Origin: Monarcha castaneiventris obscurior
Lineage: Eukaryota; Chordata; Aves; Passeriformes; Monarchidae
Direction of reading: 5' to 3'
Assembly (NCBI GenBank): GCA_026261815.1
Contig: JAMPIT010000511.1
Span: 2,775,001-2,839,000, forward strand
DNA: 64,000 nucleotides
Shown: positions 10,770 to 23,420 of the stretch, in pieces
Layout of the letters: each line of letters starts with the position of its first letter
Numbering within the stretch: the stretch's first letter is position 1
The notes under the pieces: generated by a model
Seen by the model: only the letters and a program-made list of their open reading frames with translations
Database searches by the model: none
Told to the model about the DNA's origin: nothing
Program-made: the position numbers and the translations under genes

Positions 10770-12980
10770 TGGATTGTCCCGGAGCGGCCGCGTTGCCAAT
10801 GCTGCTCGGTGGCCGCGGCGGTGCCCGTGGGGGTCACGGGGAATGTGCTGAGACGGGGCAGCTGCAGCCTGAATGCCTCTCTTCAACCTCAAAGCCTCGG
10901 CCCCTCTCCCCCGCACCCCTCTCCATCCCACCCCCTATTCAACCCGGTTTTAAAAGGCAGCAAAATGGTTACAAGGTTTAAGGCAGAGGCGAGCAAAATG
11001 CTGCACAAAGGGAGGACAAAGGCGTGCCGCGGCCGGTCCCTAATCCAGCATTGCCCGTGGCAATGCAGCCCGGAGCGGGGCTGCGCGGATTAAACTCACT
11101 GCCAACGCCGGGGTTTAGCGGCAGGGCTGGGGGTGCCCGGGGCTGTCCCCCCCTCCCGGCCCACCAGAAGGGGCGTCTGCCACCAGAGCCCTCCGGGGCA
11201 TCCGTCTCTCCAGGGGCTGGTGCAGGAGGTGGGGTGGAGGCAGCGAGGCACAAAGGCTTCACCCTGTCCCTCATCCCAGGGAGCAGCGCCGGTCCTCGGG
11301 CTGGTGGGGATCCTGTGGAGGCAGGAGGTGGGATGCTGGGAGCTGATTGATGTCGGGCTCAGCAGAGATGCTGAGGGTGGAGCAAGAGCCTCAGTGTCCC
11401 CAGCGGCATCTCCAGCCCAAAGAAACCCTTTATTCCTCGTCTTTTTGCACAAAATTCCAGAAAGTGTTCATAGCAAATGACAGCTGCTAAATTGCCCAAC
11501 TTGAGGCCTTCCAAGGCTGTGCCATGTGCCACTGGACCAGCTGCTTTTCCCTTATGACTGCTGCCTCCGAGCTCCCAACTCAGTTCCGTGCCAGGAGCAG
11601 GTGCCCACATTCCCAATATAAGGCTCTGTATGGGGGGAATTTCCCCTCTGGGGCAGGGATGGGGAGAGCCACAACCCCCCAGGACCAGCAGCCCTATCTA
11701 TGACCACCAGGACCGGTGACTGAGGACGCCCACACCTCTTTGCCGCACACACCCCGAATGCCTGGTAGCATCCAGGACAGTCTTGGCTCCCGGCACATGC
11801 TGCCTGTCCTCAGTTTATGGAAAACTCCTTCCTCTGGGCCTGACATTCCCCCAGCACCCAGAAAAGGAACCATCTCCCCCACAGCATAAGTTTTCTCCCG
11901 TGTCTAAAGTTGGTTTTGAAATGAAGGTAATTATTTTCGCAGTCTCCGCGTTATCTGCCGGAGCCCGGCACTGAGCCCGCCCGGCTCAGCAGACGGCTGC
12001 TAATCCCTTTAGCACTCCAGAACTATCACCCAGACAGCAACAGGGCTCAGGATAAAACCAAACTGACATCCCTTTTGCACGTGGAAGTGAGGAGAGACGC
12101 ATTGGAGGGTCCTCGCTGGGAAGCAGGGCGGGCTGGGACCCTGCGGGTGTCAGGGGACGTGTTACAGTGGCAGCCACACGTCCCACCGGCTCAGGGCGAA
12201 TGAGCGTCAGCGCGATGCCACCGAGCCGCGTCTGCGGGTCGCAACGGTGGCACCCCTAATTGGCACCACTGCCCTGCCCTGCTTCCCACGCCCACCATGC
12301 ACAGGCCGCTGTTGGGGCACGGCTTGGCTGCAGTGAGAATTGCCGGGCTCAGGGATGGGAGATGCCCTGAGTGTTCCTGAGGTGGGTGGGATGTCCCATG
12401 GGTGGCTGGGACATCCCAGGGGAACGACATCAGAGGACAGGTGAGGGGTGTGCTGCATCCCACTCCCCTGGGCTCAGGCGTGCTGCAGTCCTTGCTGGAT
12501 GCTGTGAGGCTTCTGCTCACTGTAAAGAGGCTTTTAATTACTGTCAGTACCCGAGTCCTGCAGCAAACTGCTCTTTCCTCTCCCCAAAGATGGCCCGGGG
12601 CGGGTCAGGGCTTTGGGCCATTTTCAGGCATGGAATTGTGATCCAAAGGGAAGGACAGAGATCCCAGGAGTACAACATGCACAGTGCAGCTGGTTTGTAA
12701 CCAACAGGTAACGCGGCACAGGGGCAGCGTTGCCCACAGCTGCCCAAGGCATTTCTGGTAAGGAAATCCTCAGAGTGAAAATCTCTTCTCTCCACGGTTA
12801 TGGCCACTGGAGCTGTGTTTGGACACACTCAATCTGCACAAGGCCACCCTGTCCTTCCTTAAGTAATCTGCCTTTAAAACAACATCTATGAAACCACAGC
12901 AAAAGCAATACCCTATTTGGTCAGGTAGAGTATTTTTTCCTCCCCAAGTTCCTGGCAAAATGAAGGCACTTGGATAAAGT
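10770..12980. other. Intergenic, GC-rich, no gene seen
   Basis: GC-rich with CpG-rich patches near 10780-11110. A short AT-rich segment at 11885-11960 (gaaggtaattattttcgcag) may be a small conserved element. The first member of a dispersed repeat pair lies at 12045-12097. Confidence 0.35.
12045..12097. repeat. Dispersed repeat pair, copy 1
   Basis: This 53-bp segment (ends cacgtggaagtgaggagaga) aligns with 14537-14588 in the same orientation at roughly 80% identity by eye, with one or two 1-nt indels. It does not match a transposon family I recognise. Confidence 0.55.
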
Positions 12981-12982
12981 TG

Positions 12983-12999
12983 AAAAAAAAAAAAAAAAA
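12983..12999 (+). repeat. Poly(A) tract
   Basis: A run of 17 A with no upstream coding remnant and no AATAAA immediately before it, so it is read as a simple repeat. Confidence 0.8.
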
Positions 13000-13014
13000 C
13001 CAAGACAGTGAGGT

Positions 13015-13440
13015 TGTGCTTTAAATTAGCATTAATTTACAAAGCCCAGACAGACCCGCTAAGCAAATTGTGCCCATTAATATATTAACAACAGATTTTC
13101 CCTACTGCTCCTTTGGGTCCGGAGCCTGAACAGGGGCTGGTGATTAAGGCTTTTTTAATTCTAAGAGCCTCAATGACCGAGCTGGACCCGCGTGCACCCA
13201 CGGCCGCCTGCGCTGGGAGGGTGTCAGAGTGACCTCAATAAAGTAGGTGACCACGGCACCTCTAATCCCCTCTTTTAATTGATTACTCTCACCCAGCCCC
13301 TGAGGCCATGAGAATGGGGGACCCACCCTCTATAGATTAGCACCCTTTAGTTTACAGATCAGCCACTTTTTCAGTCCTTTGCCCTGCAGCAATGCATGAA
13401 AATAACACTAATCTCATTAAGGACAGAAGGGAGCCCTTCA
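13015..13440. promoter_or_regulatory. Candidate conserved non-coding cluster
   Basis: AT-rich blocks: 13018-13110 (taaattagcattaatttaca, gcccattaatatattaacaa), 13140-13160 (gattaaggcttttttaatt), 13255-13290 (cctctaatcccctc, ttttaattgattactc) and 13335-13425 (tagattagcacc, acactaatctcattaagg). Repeated TAATC/ATTA cores at this density suggest homeodomain-bound enhancers. No coding potential is seen. Confidence 0.4.
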
Positions 13441-14770
13441 AAGTTTATTAATAATGGGAGCAGACAGGGAGAGAGTCAGGCTCTGGGTCAGATTTCAAAG
13501 CCGGGAAGTGGCAGGAGCTTTCCAAGGGCCTGGTTTTGCCAGGAAGGAGGGTTTTTGCCATATTTCCAGCCGGGTCTGGAGGTGCTGGTGATGGCTCTGA
13601 GGAGCACTGGGGTTTCTGAGTACCTAGGACCCTCCAGATATGGCTGGGAAGGGATGGGCAGTACCCACCACTGGTGTGGCTGCTTGGGAGCTGGTCCAAG
13701 CTCTGCTTCACTGCACAGGACAGTCCTCCCTGCAACCCTCAGCTGAAGAATTTCTTAAATGATGGCAAGATCTCATCACCTTGAAGGAGACATAGCAAAC
13801 AAGACCTTAAGCTTTAAACATCAGAATGAAGAGGTTCACATTAAAAAGGAGAATAATATTTTCAAGGCCAAAGCAGCGTCCTAACCCTGGTGTTGGTGTT
13901 TTAGGTGGAACTGTAGAGCGACACAGTCCCTGAGAGCTGATGGCTGTGGGGTTGTGACCCTGGAGTGGGGCACAGGCTGCCCATGTCTGCTGTCTGGAGG
14001 AAGTGTGCCTCGAGGGGCCACTGGCATCCGGCGCTGGGCTTGTTTCACCTTCCTCTTCCTCACTGTGGGATGAGAGAAAAAACACCTTTCAGCTCAGAGG
14101 TCTGAGACTCTGTAAATGCCATGAATAGGCTGTTAGAGGTTATGAGAGATCACCCAATTTCTCCCAAGCTGCCTGAATCCCTCAACAAAGTCCATGAATT
14201 TTTAAAGCACATTCTGTGTGCAGTGTTCCCAGCTGAGATGCACTTTTAGGGATGTGCCCTGATTTACTCCCTGGCTTCAAACAGGAGATGATGGCACAAA
14301 TGCTTTGGCAGAAGCAGGACCTTGGTGCTGCCACACCTGGACTCCACCTCTGTGATTTCCCAAGCATCCTGAGGGATTGGGGTGTTGGGACCCTTGATCC
14401 CTTGAGCTCCTGTGGAATGCTCTAAATCCCAGAAGATTTGCAGAGCCCCAGGGAGACACTTCACGTGTGAGAGGGCTGAACCCAGAGCGGGGATTCCCTC
14501 CCACAACCAACAGCATGGGGATCCCATGGCTCGGGAGCTTGGGATGAAACTAAACTGGCATCCTTTTGTCACCTGGAAGTGAGGAGAGAAGCAGCTCATG
14601 GACCACGTGTCAGGAGCTGCCCCAAAGCCATAGGGCTAAACCCACCAACACCCAACAGGGCTGGATTTTGGGATGGGTGTCTGGGCTGTAACACCAAGGG
14701 TTTGAGGGGGGCTTGGCGAGAGGATGAGCCAGATCGAAAGGAGGGAGGGTCCCAGGCTGAGATCCCTCCA
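13441..14770. other. Intergenic, no gene seen
   Basis: GC-moderate sequence without recognisable exons or repeats, apart from the second copy of the dispersed repeat at 14537-14588. Confidence 0.35.
14537..14588. repeat. Dispersed repeat pair, copy 2
   Basis: Direct-orientation match to 12045-12097. The shared core is 'aaactg(g/a)catcc' followed by 'tggaagtgaggagaga'. The copies lie about 2.5 kb apart. Confidence 0.55.
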
Positions 14771-15170
14771 GGCCTAACCTAATCACCATCGCTCTGCATT
14801 ATTACCCTGCCTAACGTGGCATGCTTTTAAATAAAATATGCAAAGATTTCTCAAATTATTTCCCTGGGGCGAGTGCGTTTTCTATCTTCGCTCGTGCATG
14901 TTAATCTGAAAAATGCAAATTCCACACACACCCCCATCTGTTGGGGCTCGGCCATTTATTAACTTTTTTTTTAATGCAAAATGTTTCTTTCTTTTATATA
15001 TATATATATGAAAAAGCAATGAGTTTTGTTATCTCTGCCCTTATTTTATTTCATTTAGAGAAAACAGGTTTTAATGGGGAAAAAAAAAAAAAGATAATAA
15101 TAAAATGGCCCTGAGGTGCTGAGAATTACGACTCACTCAGCACCGGAGTTTTAATCAGAGATTGGTGTTG
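14770..15170. promoter_or_regulatory. Candidate enhancer with octamer motifs
   Basis: AT-rich island with a perfect POU octamer ATGCAAAT at 14913-14920 and a related 'atatgcaaag' at about 14836. It also has cctaatcacc, gttaatctga and a (TA)n run at about 14995-15009. There is no open frame, and it differs sharply in composition from both flanks. Confidence 0.4.
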
Positions 15171-18040
15171 GGCAAGATTACGGCTGCAAGAAGGCTGGGC
15201 CTGTTTTAAGAAGAAATGTTGATGTTCAGGGGACAAGATATTTACTTATTTATTTATCCAGGATGGCTTTAACATTCAAGCCTGAGCCAACAGCATACCT
15301 TGAGGGACTGACATCTCCCCCGTGGCTGCCTGGACTATTTGGTGGCACTTCCCCAGGCTGCAGGGCTGTCCCTGTCCCCATCCTTTCCTACCCAGGGGTG
15401 ACAGTCCCAGACTGCCCAGAGCAGCACATGGGCAGTGCCCTCATCTCCATCATTAGGGGTCCTTTGCAAAATCATTAGAAATATAAACAAAAAAGCAACC
15501 ACAGACAAAAAACGGGGGAAAGCAGGACCCCAGTGCCGCATTTTCCCTGACAAGAACCCGATGTGACAGAGCTCGGCGTGCTGAGCGTAATTGGCAGCCT
15601 CTGCCCAGAAGAGGCCCATGGACAAACTCGCTCCAGGACGTGAGGATGCCCCGTCCCTGAGCCCACGGGTCCCCACGGCGGGGGGCGAACGGGGACCGTG
15701 GCTCTGGCACAGACGCCGTGGGGAACATCAGCCTTCACCTGAGTAATGAAACAAAACCCAGGGAAAATACACATGAAAAGGAAGGGAAAGAGAAACTCTT
15801 AGGAAATAAGATCAAAGTCCTGCCTTCAAAAACGTTGTCCTGCAGCTATGAAGAAACCCAGATCACCCTAATTGCAGCAGGCGCGCGCAGCGCTCAGCAC
15901 AGTGCTGGAGTGGGGGACGGGCTGGGGGGGACCCAGAGGTCCCAGCACCCAGCTGGGAGGGACAGGAACATAATGGGGACATGCTGGGCTTGCTGGTTTT
16001 ATTTTTGGAGTAGTCCTGTCCCTGCTCCCCCAGGCCTATGTAACTCAGCAGGGATGTCTGAATGGGAACCATGGTGTGGGTCCTCACGCAAAGGAGCAGA
16101 GGGAAGCTGCTGGCTTGGGACACATCACATGTTGCACTTAATACAATTGTATTAAATAAAATGGTATTGATATTTATTATATAAATACAATATTTTATTA
16201 ATATTGTTCCCACTAGACATTTGAAAGAGAAATATTGGATAAACTGATGGTCAACTGCTTGGACACAGAGAGTTGGTTTATGCAGGGCAAATGGTTGCAG
16301 AAAAGGAGCTGCACTGGATACAAAAATGCCTCTCTTTTGGAAAACTGCAAAGAAACTCAAGAACTGAGGCTCGCCCAGGCTCCCCATGCAACTTCCCGAA
16401 GAAGCAATGGAGCAGAGGGAACTCCAGTCATGGAGTGTTGGGGGCCAAGGGATGGCCAGGTGTGCTGGGTGCTCTGGACATGGGAGAGCCGCTGTCCTGG
16501 GCTGGCCCTTGCCAACCCCCCCTTTATTGCCAGGTTCAGGGCACAGATGGGCTCTGCAGGCAGACACTGCTGCCTTTCCATGGTGCTGGTGCAGGCATAG
16601 ATGAGCCAGCAGGTTTGCCTCTCACTCCTTTCTAGCAGTTGCTCCCTATCCTTCTCTCTTCTACGGTCCCACAGCACCCAAGTCCTACAGCACCCAGGCA
16701 GCTTCTGGTCCCCAAGGGGACATGGAGGGAGTCACAGCCTCAACCCAACCCGACCCCTGTAACAGGCGCAGAGCACCCGGGTCTCTGCCACAGTGCTGGG
16801 AAGCAGCTGGCTGGCCCTTTAAAGCCTTGTTTTTTTTCCTCTCTTGTTAAAAGATGTCTGGGAGGGGAGCTGCCAATCTGAAAAATGATCCTTCCTTTTT
16901 TCCATTTTCTTCCTTCTCTCCTTCTAGCTTGTGCTCATCTGTTCAGGTGAACCGCAGGCACATTCATTAAATCTCTGTCTTTGACACCTCAGCTGCTTTG
17001 GAGCCCTGGGCTGCTCTTTCTCTTTTCTTTCCATGTTTTTTTCCTGTTCCCCATCTCTGAGCCCGCCTGATCAGCACACTAAGGCAGCGAGAGTGAGCTG
17101 CAGAATCGTTAACGAAGCACAACTCCGCTGGTGAGGTGCTGAGTGGCTGGTTTTGGGGATGGTATTGGCGGCACCTGCTGTCCCTGCTCGTGGACAGGGA
17201 GCACTGGGGCACTGTGAGGTGCCACCGCTGGCACTGGGGTGGCACGGAGGGAGATGAGCACAGTGACAGCACAGCCTGCACCCAGCCAGTGCCCCAGGGC
17301 TGCGGCCGGCAGCCAAGGGCTTGGCTCACTCCACTGTCCTCAGTCCCACTAAATCCTGTTACTCCATGCAGGAACGCCTTCCCTGCTCCCCAGGCCCCCC
17401 TGGGCTCCCCAAATCCTCCCAGAGTTCACCCTCATGCACCCATTCCCTGCCTGTCCCATAAGTCCCATCCTGACAGGGAGGCACTGATGGCTCATCTTTC
17501 CACAGATTTGCTGCTTGGCCAAGAGGGACAGAGCCCATCTCCAGCAGCTGCCTCTGGATCAGCTTCTGATGCTGAGTGGGGCTGGAGGAGAGAGATATGC
17601 TGCCGCCAGGAAGGATTTGGCCTCGGTTGTGTTGGCCCCTGGCCGGGTACCTGCTGACTGCTCCCAGCCATGGAAGCCCCAGCACCGAGCAGTGAAGGTG
17701 GTGGGGCTGAGATGCTCTCCATGGCCTTTGCCTGTGGGCTCAGGACAAAGGGGCAGGAGCAGGAAGGTCCCTTTGGTAGAGGCAGAGCCTGGGCAATGAG
17801 GAGGATGGCAGAAGGACTGGGGCTGGACCCAACACCTCAAGAAAGCACGTGTCCAAATCCCAGCTCTCTCTGGGATGCAGTGCTTGCACCCAGGGCAGGG
17901 CAGTGTGTCCTGCAGGAAGGGGACAGCCTGGTGTGGAGAACGAGACCGGGCAGCGAGTGGCTCCAGGAGGCTCAGCAGGGCTGGGACTGTAAAGCTGCGA
18001 ATTCCTGCAGAGTTTCGTTAGCGGGATCGGCGCGCAGCCT
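15171..18040. other. Intergenic, no gene seen
   Basis: Mixed composition. An AT-rich stretch at 16140-16215 (ttgatatttattatataaat) is low complexity. The long minus-strand frame at 15863-16567 is interrupted-looking, compositionally odd and domain-free, so I do not call it. Confidence 0.35.
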
Positions 18041-18185
18041 GGTGCCCTGCTCCGAATTAATTATCCGCTGACACGATTTCGCTTCTTTCCCTTTGTGTTA
18101 TTTTAATTAACAGAGATCTCCTCCAAGCAAGCCAGCTGTCATGTAAATTGTAAAACTGTCAGCATGTACAGGAACTTAACAGGGA
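18040..18185. promoter_or_regulatory. Candidate conserved non-coding element
   Basis: Island with 'ccgaattaattatccgctga' and 'tattttaattaacagagatc', then cagctgtcatgtaaattgta and actgtcagcatgtacagg (TGTCA/GTACA cores). It sits between GC-rich flanks and is non-coding. Confidence 0.35.
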
Positions 18186-19590
18186 CTGGAAGAAAGCCTT
18201 GCACAAAGGGATGTGCTACTTTCCTTTTTTGGTTTTCCTTCTCTTATTTTAAATTTGGCACATTCGTAAAGTTAAAAAAAAAGTGTGAAGACTAGGGTGG
18301 GGCAACAGATGGAGAAAGCCCAGCTTTTACTTTAGATCCATTTCTTGAGGCAGAGGTGCAGGACAGAGGTGTTCTTAAGTACTTTGGATCAGGATTGTTT
18401 CCTTGCACATCCCTGTAGCCTGGGCATTCCTGCCAGTTCCCTTCCCCTCCATCCTCGCAGGCTGCAGGTGGGATGAAACCTACCATAGGAAGGACTCAGC
18501 ATTAAGATGAGCAAAAGGAGACATCCGTGGCTTTGATATAATTTATCTGGTCTGTGTCCATTGCGGATTTCACCCGCATTCATCCTGAGCTTGATGAATC
18601 CCTGTGTGCCAACAGCCAGCTGCAGGGCTGGCTCCAGCTCTACTCCTGCATCATCTAGGCTTGAGATTTTTAACTATGAGCTGAAATCAGCCAGTTCTTC
18701 CCAAAACCAGACTCTGCAAACAAGCAAAACCGTGTTAATGGGCCCCATATGTCTTTGGTTAAAAGCTGCTCCAGCAGCAGATGCAGAACGGAGCACGCAG
18801 AGCTGGAGGTACGGCGGGAGTTCATGCGAGGATACTCCGTGGACATCCCATCTCTCCCGAATGCAAGCAGAAGCCTATGGTAACCCTGCAGCGATCAATT
18901 AATAAATGTTTAGGCAAGTCAATGAAGGTTAGCAAGGCCTCAGCTCAACGGGAAGCTCAGGGAGGACAGTGGGAAGTGGAGATGCTCCGGTGCAGTGGAT
19001 GGCAGCAGAACACCAGGGGGGGAGATGTGCTGGGGCAGCCAGGGGTCTCCTCACTTGGTAGGACATCACAAGGCTGTGGGGCAGGAGGGATGCTCACCAA
19101 ACCTGCTCCCTGCAGAGGCACCCCATTTTTGTAAGAAATTCTACGTTTTTCTCCCTGCCTGATTGTGGGAGAAGATCAACATCCTGGGAAGGGCCTGGAT
19201 TTTCTGCAGTGTGGTTTTCAGTGCATGTCTTATCCTAACAGTCTACAGACCTGGGCTATGTCTGGATGAGGACTGAGCTACTTAATTCCATTTCTTCCCT
19301 TCCTCACCACAAATTGTTTTTGTTGCCCTTTAAGAACAGAGCAAAAAGATTCCAAACCAAGTTCTGGTAAAGAAGGATGGATATTCTTTCCCAGCAGCAG
19401 CCAGGGCTAAAAGCCTGGAGACAGCTGAGCAAGCTGCAGCATCACAGCCCAAATGTTGAGCTTATCCGACGAGCACAGCCGGGCTGTGAGGGCTCCAGCC
19501 TGATGCCGAGGGTTCCACAATGAGGCCAGGGGCTGGGATATGCCGATCGCATATGGAGGTTTCCTCTCGGCCCCGTTTGCATGCCAGGCA
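18186..19590. other. Intergenic, no gene seen
   Basis: No exon, RNA gene or repeat recognised. A small AT-rich patch occurs at 18225-18290. Confidence 0.3.
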
Positions 19591-19815
19591 TGCTGCTTGT
19601 CCACTGAAACAAATGACCTTGAGCAGCGCTGCGGGTCAATAAAATAATTTGCTAACTGATCCATCTTCTGTGGCAAACAGATGAATCAACTCCGGCTCCC
19701 TGGGCTGTTTTATGCACGGATGGGAGAGCCGTGAAGTTAAAATAACGTGTGCGGCCACATCCGTCTCCATGCAATGAAAGGATGGCTCTGAGTGAATAAA
19801 GTTGTGTATTTCTAG
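19590..19815. promoter_or_regulatory. Candidate conserved non-coding element
   Basis: Dense short motifs without a frame: acaaatgaccttgagc (nuclear-receptor-like tgacctt), gggtcaataaaataattt, gctaactgatcc, cagatgaatcaactccgg and gttaaaataacgtgtgcg. Regulatory function is inferred from texture only. Confidence 0.3.
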
Positions 19816-21280
19816 AGGGGAAAAAACATCTCTGCATCACCTGACACTTGATTTGGTGACGTGGGCACTGTTCCCCAGGACAACCTGGCCCAGGCCACAC
19901 TCTCCCTGGGTGGAGCATCGTGTCCCCTTTGTTCGTGCTTTCCACCTGTCTCCTCCAGCAGCTCCGCTGCCCTGATATGTTCCTGATGGCCTCTCCTGGG
20001 CTTCAGCTCCCAGACAACCCTTGGCCATCCTGTTGTTGCCACCACCTCATTTCTCCACAAGGAATGGAGACTCCAGTTCCATCCACAAAGGTGACTCACA
20101 GCTGGGAGTTGGAGTACAGTGGGAGGCACACTCGGCTTTTACTGGTCTCCAGTGCAGCAAAGCACTAAAAGCAATTAAGAAATGGCTGTTTCCATCCTGG
20201 CAATGCAACCTCCAGCAACATTGGCAGAGGGTGGGCTGGAGCTGGAGTCACCGGGGCTGGTGCACGCGGCCGGGCTGCATCTGTCAGAGAGCGCGGCAAA
20301 CTGGGGCACTCGGAGGGAGCAGAAAGGCCCCGAGGCAGCCTGTGCTCACTGAGCCCCTAATCACAGCGAGGTGATTAATGCCCTTCTGCTCCCGTGCGCC
20401 GCTGCTCCGTTCTGTGCTCCCCTCGCTCAGCCCTGCTGCCTCGGCAGGTCCCACACCGGCAGGCACCAGGCACTTGGCTTTGCAGGGATGGTGCTCAGTT
20501 TTCCCAGGGCTGAAAGCAGGGGTGAAGCTGGCAGTTGGAAAGGGCAGGGCAGAACAAAATCAACGGTTCATCTTTGGCTACGAAATAGTCTGTGAATTAA
20601 TGTCTGTTCTTGGGAGAGGGGTTTTTATCACCTTTCCTCCCAGAGCTTCCCAGCACTGTGTCTGTCAAGGGCCAGCATATTTCAGGAATCCTAGGGCTGA
20701 GACTCAGACTTGGCTCCTGCCTCATGCAGCCTTGGACAGGCTGGAACTGCCTCATATCCACCTCTTTGCAGATCAATCTGATGAGTGCTTTGCTGTTGGT
20801 TTTAGGCTGATGCAATGAAAGCAGGGTCTGGGAGCAGGAGACACCCCAGATTTAAGCTCAGGGCCTCCCCAGGGAGTGGCATCCCAGGTTTCAGTGCAGA
20901 GACAAACGTTCCTGGGGTTAAAAATTCCCTGTGCCCTGCTGCTCCAGATGCCTATTTTCCAAATCCTTTATTAAAATTGCTGGTACAAACACAGTTTTGT
21001 AGGAGGTTCCTGCACTCCCTGCAAGCAGGAGGAGGGTACTGGTGAGTTCCTCATGCCAGACACAAGCGTGGTGCCCAAACTCCTCCTCTGACAGCTGGAG
21101 CACAGAGCTGGGAGGAGAAAGGGGGGTGTCCTGGAGCCCAGCACTTGCTGATCTCAATACTGCATTGTGCTGCAGGATGGACACCTTCCTGGGGGATGCT
21201 GGTGGAACGTGTCCCCGTCTGCTCTCCCATAGTGGGGTGGGTTACCTGGCCATGCTTCTCTGGCTTCTCCCCACAGCTTA
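19816..21280. other. Intergenic, no gene seen
   Basis: No supported gene. Includes short AT-rich pieces at about 20150-20180 and 20560-20610. Confidence 0.3.
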
Positions 21281-21360
21281 ACAGGGTTAGGCATAGCTCA
21301 GCCAGCTTAGGCACAGTTCAGTCAGGCTAGGCACAGTTCAGCCAGGTTAGGCACAGCTCA
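21281..21360. repeat. 20-bp minisatellite, four units
   Basis: Four contiguous units of exactly 20 bp with consensus gccaggttaggcacagytca start at 21281, 21301, 21321 and 21341. Units differ by one to a few substitutions and no indels. Confidence 0.93.
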
Positions 21361-23100
21361 GCAGCAGCAAATGTCAGTGAGCAGGAACAAGCGGCTGTGC
21401 TCATTGCCAGGAGGAGAGAGGTCACGGTTTGCCTGTCCCAGAGGTTAACAAACCCTGCATAGCCACCCCAAGGGCACAGGAGCTGCTTTAGCTGGACACC
21501 AGAGATAAAAGAGCTGCTCAGGGGCTCAGAAAAATGGGGTCCCTTCCACAAGGCCACAGGAAACACCTCGTTGCCCCAGCAGCGTCACACTGTGCTCCTC
21601 TTCCTTGGCCACGTACTGGGCAAAGCTCGCTCCGCACCGGGATTGCTGCAGGGCACTTCCTGCAAGCCATTAAAGCACGTTGGGTAATTAATACCTTCCA
21701 TGCATGAGGAAAAATGAAAGGCAGGTGGGAGGAGGAGGGGAGCAGGGAGGAGGCTACTCCATTTTGAAGGCTGTTGGGATGGTTTTCCCTTGGCGCGTTG
21801 TTATAATTTGGAGGCTCCTGCACGCTGCAGCGTTCACACCTCTCAGATGTTATTCACAGCCTGATTCCAGCCAGCGCCACAATGCTCTCAGACTGTGCAG
21901 AATCCATGCTGCCTGCTGGAGCAGCTCTCCTCCTCCTCATCCCTTGGGACCATGATCTGAGGCTGCCCCACACTCCAGGCTCAGCACCCAGCCAGCTTCT
22001 CCAAACCCCCTCCATAGCTGAGGGTTACAGGAAAGGCCCCTCTGTGCTAAAGAAAGCACCACTTCACCACCTTAAATACAGTTTATTAACAAAAAAAATG
22101 TTTCTTTTCTGAATAATAATAATAATAAAAAAAGAATACCAGCCTCGGGGCATGTAGTGGGATGGCTGCAAGCTCATTGGAGCGTGTGTCCATTACCGTC
22201 CGCACTCCAGACCCCAGCGCAGCCCCGGCGCTTTATTCCGGGAGAGTGACTGACAGACCCTGATCGATGCTGATTTGGGTCTTAAATAACACACTGGTGC
22301 TGATTTGCTGGGAAGAGAGAGGTGTCGGCATCTGGCTGACAGGCAGAGAGAGACAAACTTTGCCAAACGGGCATTTCTTAGCAATATTTCCCTTTTTTGC
22401 AATTTATTTCCCTTCTCTCAACACTATGCCATGGGAGCTGGGCAGAAGCTGGGATGAGGCAGGAAGGTTTCAGAACACAGTTATTTTGCATTTTACTCCT
22501 TTAACTTATGTCTTCTGACAGAAAAGATGGAAAGACAGAAAAATAGAGTTCAAATATTCAAACAGAATTGTGCTGCTAAGAGCCACCAGATCTCTCTGGT
22601 GCCTGATCAGACCATCATGCAGGGAAAGGTGCTTCACTGCCGACAGCTGCTGTCAAGACAAAAGCCCTTTGATAATTTGCTGAGCTGTGGCAATTCACAT
22701 CTGCAAGAACTGTAGAGCTCCAAGGAACCCCGAGATTCTTGGAAATGTTTTTCACCAGCATCATGTAGGTCTTAAAATTACTGGAAATGGCACTTGAGAG
22801 TTGAGTGACTCAGGCTGCTACAGCTTGGAAAATATCACCCAGGTCATTTTTTTCACCCTTTGAGAATGATTTTGTCATATCCAACACATCCCCAAAGCCC
22901 ATTTCTCCTTTACTGCCATGTCAGGCATCAATATTGAAACAGCAGCAGATAAAGTTCGCTGCTGCAACATCCCAAATACTTCTGTGCACCCATGTTCTGA
23001 TGACTCCCTGTGGGGTGACTCTGTTATCTCCTCATCTCTGACCCTGCGTGCCAGAAGATTCCAGCCTAGGCAGAAATGAAGGTCACAAGTTAGTGAGCCA
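21361..23100. other. Intergenic, no gene seen; (AAT)n microsatellite
   Basis: Includes a small AT-rich element at 21665-21700 (gccattaaagcacg, gggtaattaatacc) and an (AAT)n run at 22112-22130. No exons recognised. Confidence 0.3.
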
Positions 23101-23420
23101 ATCTGGGAAAGAAATTCCAGGAGAGCAGATTGGGATTGTTTTAATTAAAGGAAAGAGGCAGGGGAAGGGGGGCAGAGCAACATTCGAGCAATCAAACAAC
23201 ATTTTCCCCTCATGAAGATGAACAGTTTGAGGTAGGATTAAGACGGCTGAAATTGTCTTTTTAAAGGAATGTAAAAATGTGGATGTTGGATGATTGACAA
23301 ATAAAGGGCACTTTCCTTTAATTTAAATATGCTCCTAGTTTGTGCAGAATATGTTAATTTATACATTGCCTAAATAGCCAGTAGCTATTGTCTGTAAAAC
23401 CACATCAGATCAGGGCAGCA
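23100..23420. promoter_or_regulatory. Candidate conserved non-coding element
   Basis: AT-rich: gttttaattaaaggaaag, cgagcaatcaaacaac, ggatgattgacaaataaagg (PBX/MEIS-like TGATTGACA), ctttaatttaaatatgctcc and atatgttaatttatac. It has no frame and no repeat signature. Confidence 0.4.

Noticed and set aside
12983..12999. Poly(A) run as the tail of a processed pseudogene
   Set aside because: No coding remnant or poly(A) signal upstream and no target-site duplication visible.
15863..16567. 234-codon open frame on the minus strand
   Set aside because: No recognisable domain. It runs through an AT-rich low-complexity segment giving Ile/Asn-rich peptide, and there is no splice or promoter context. 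Best explained as chance.
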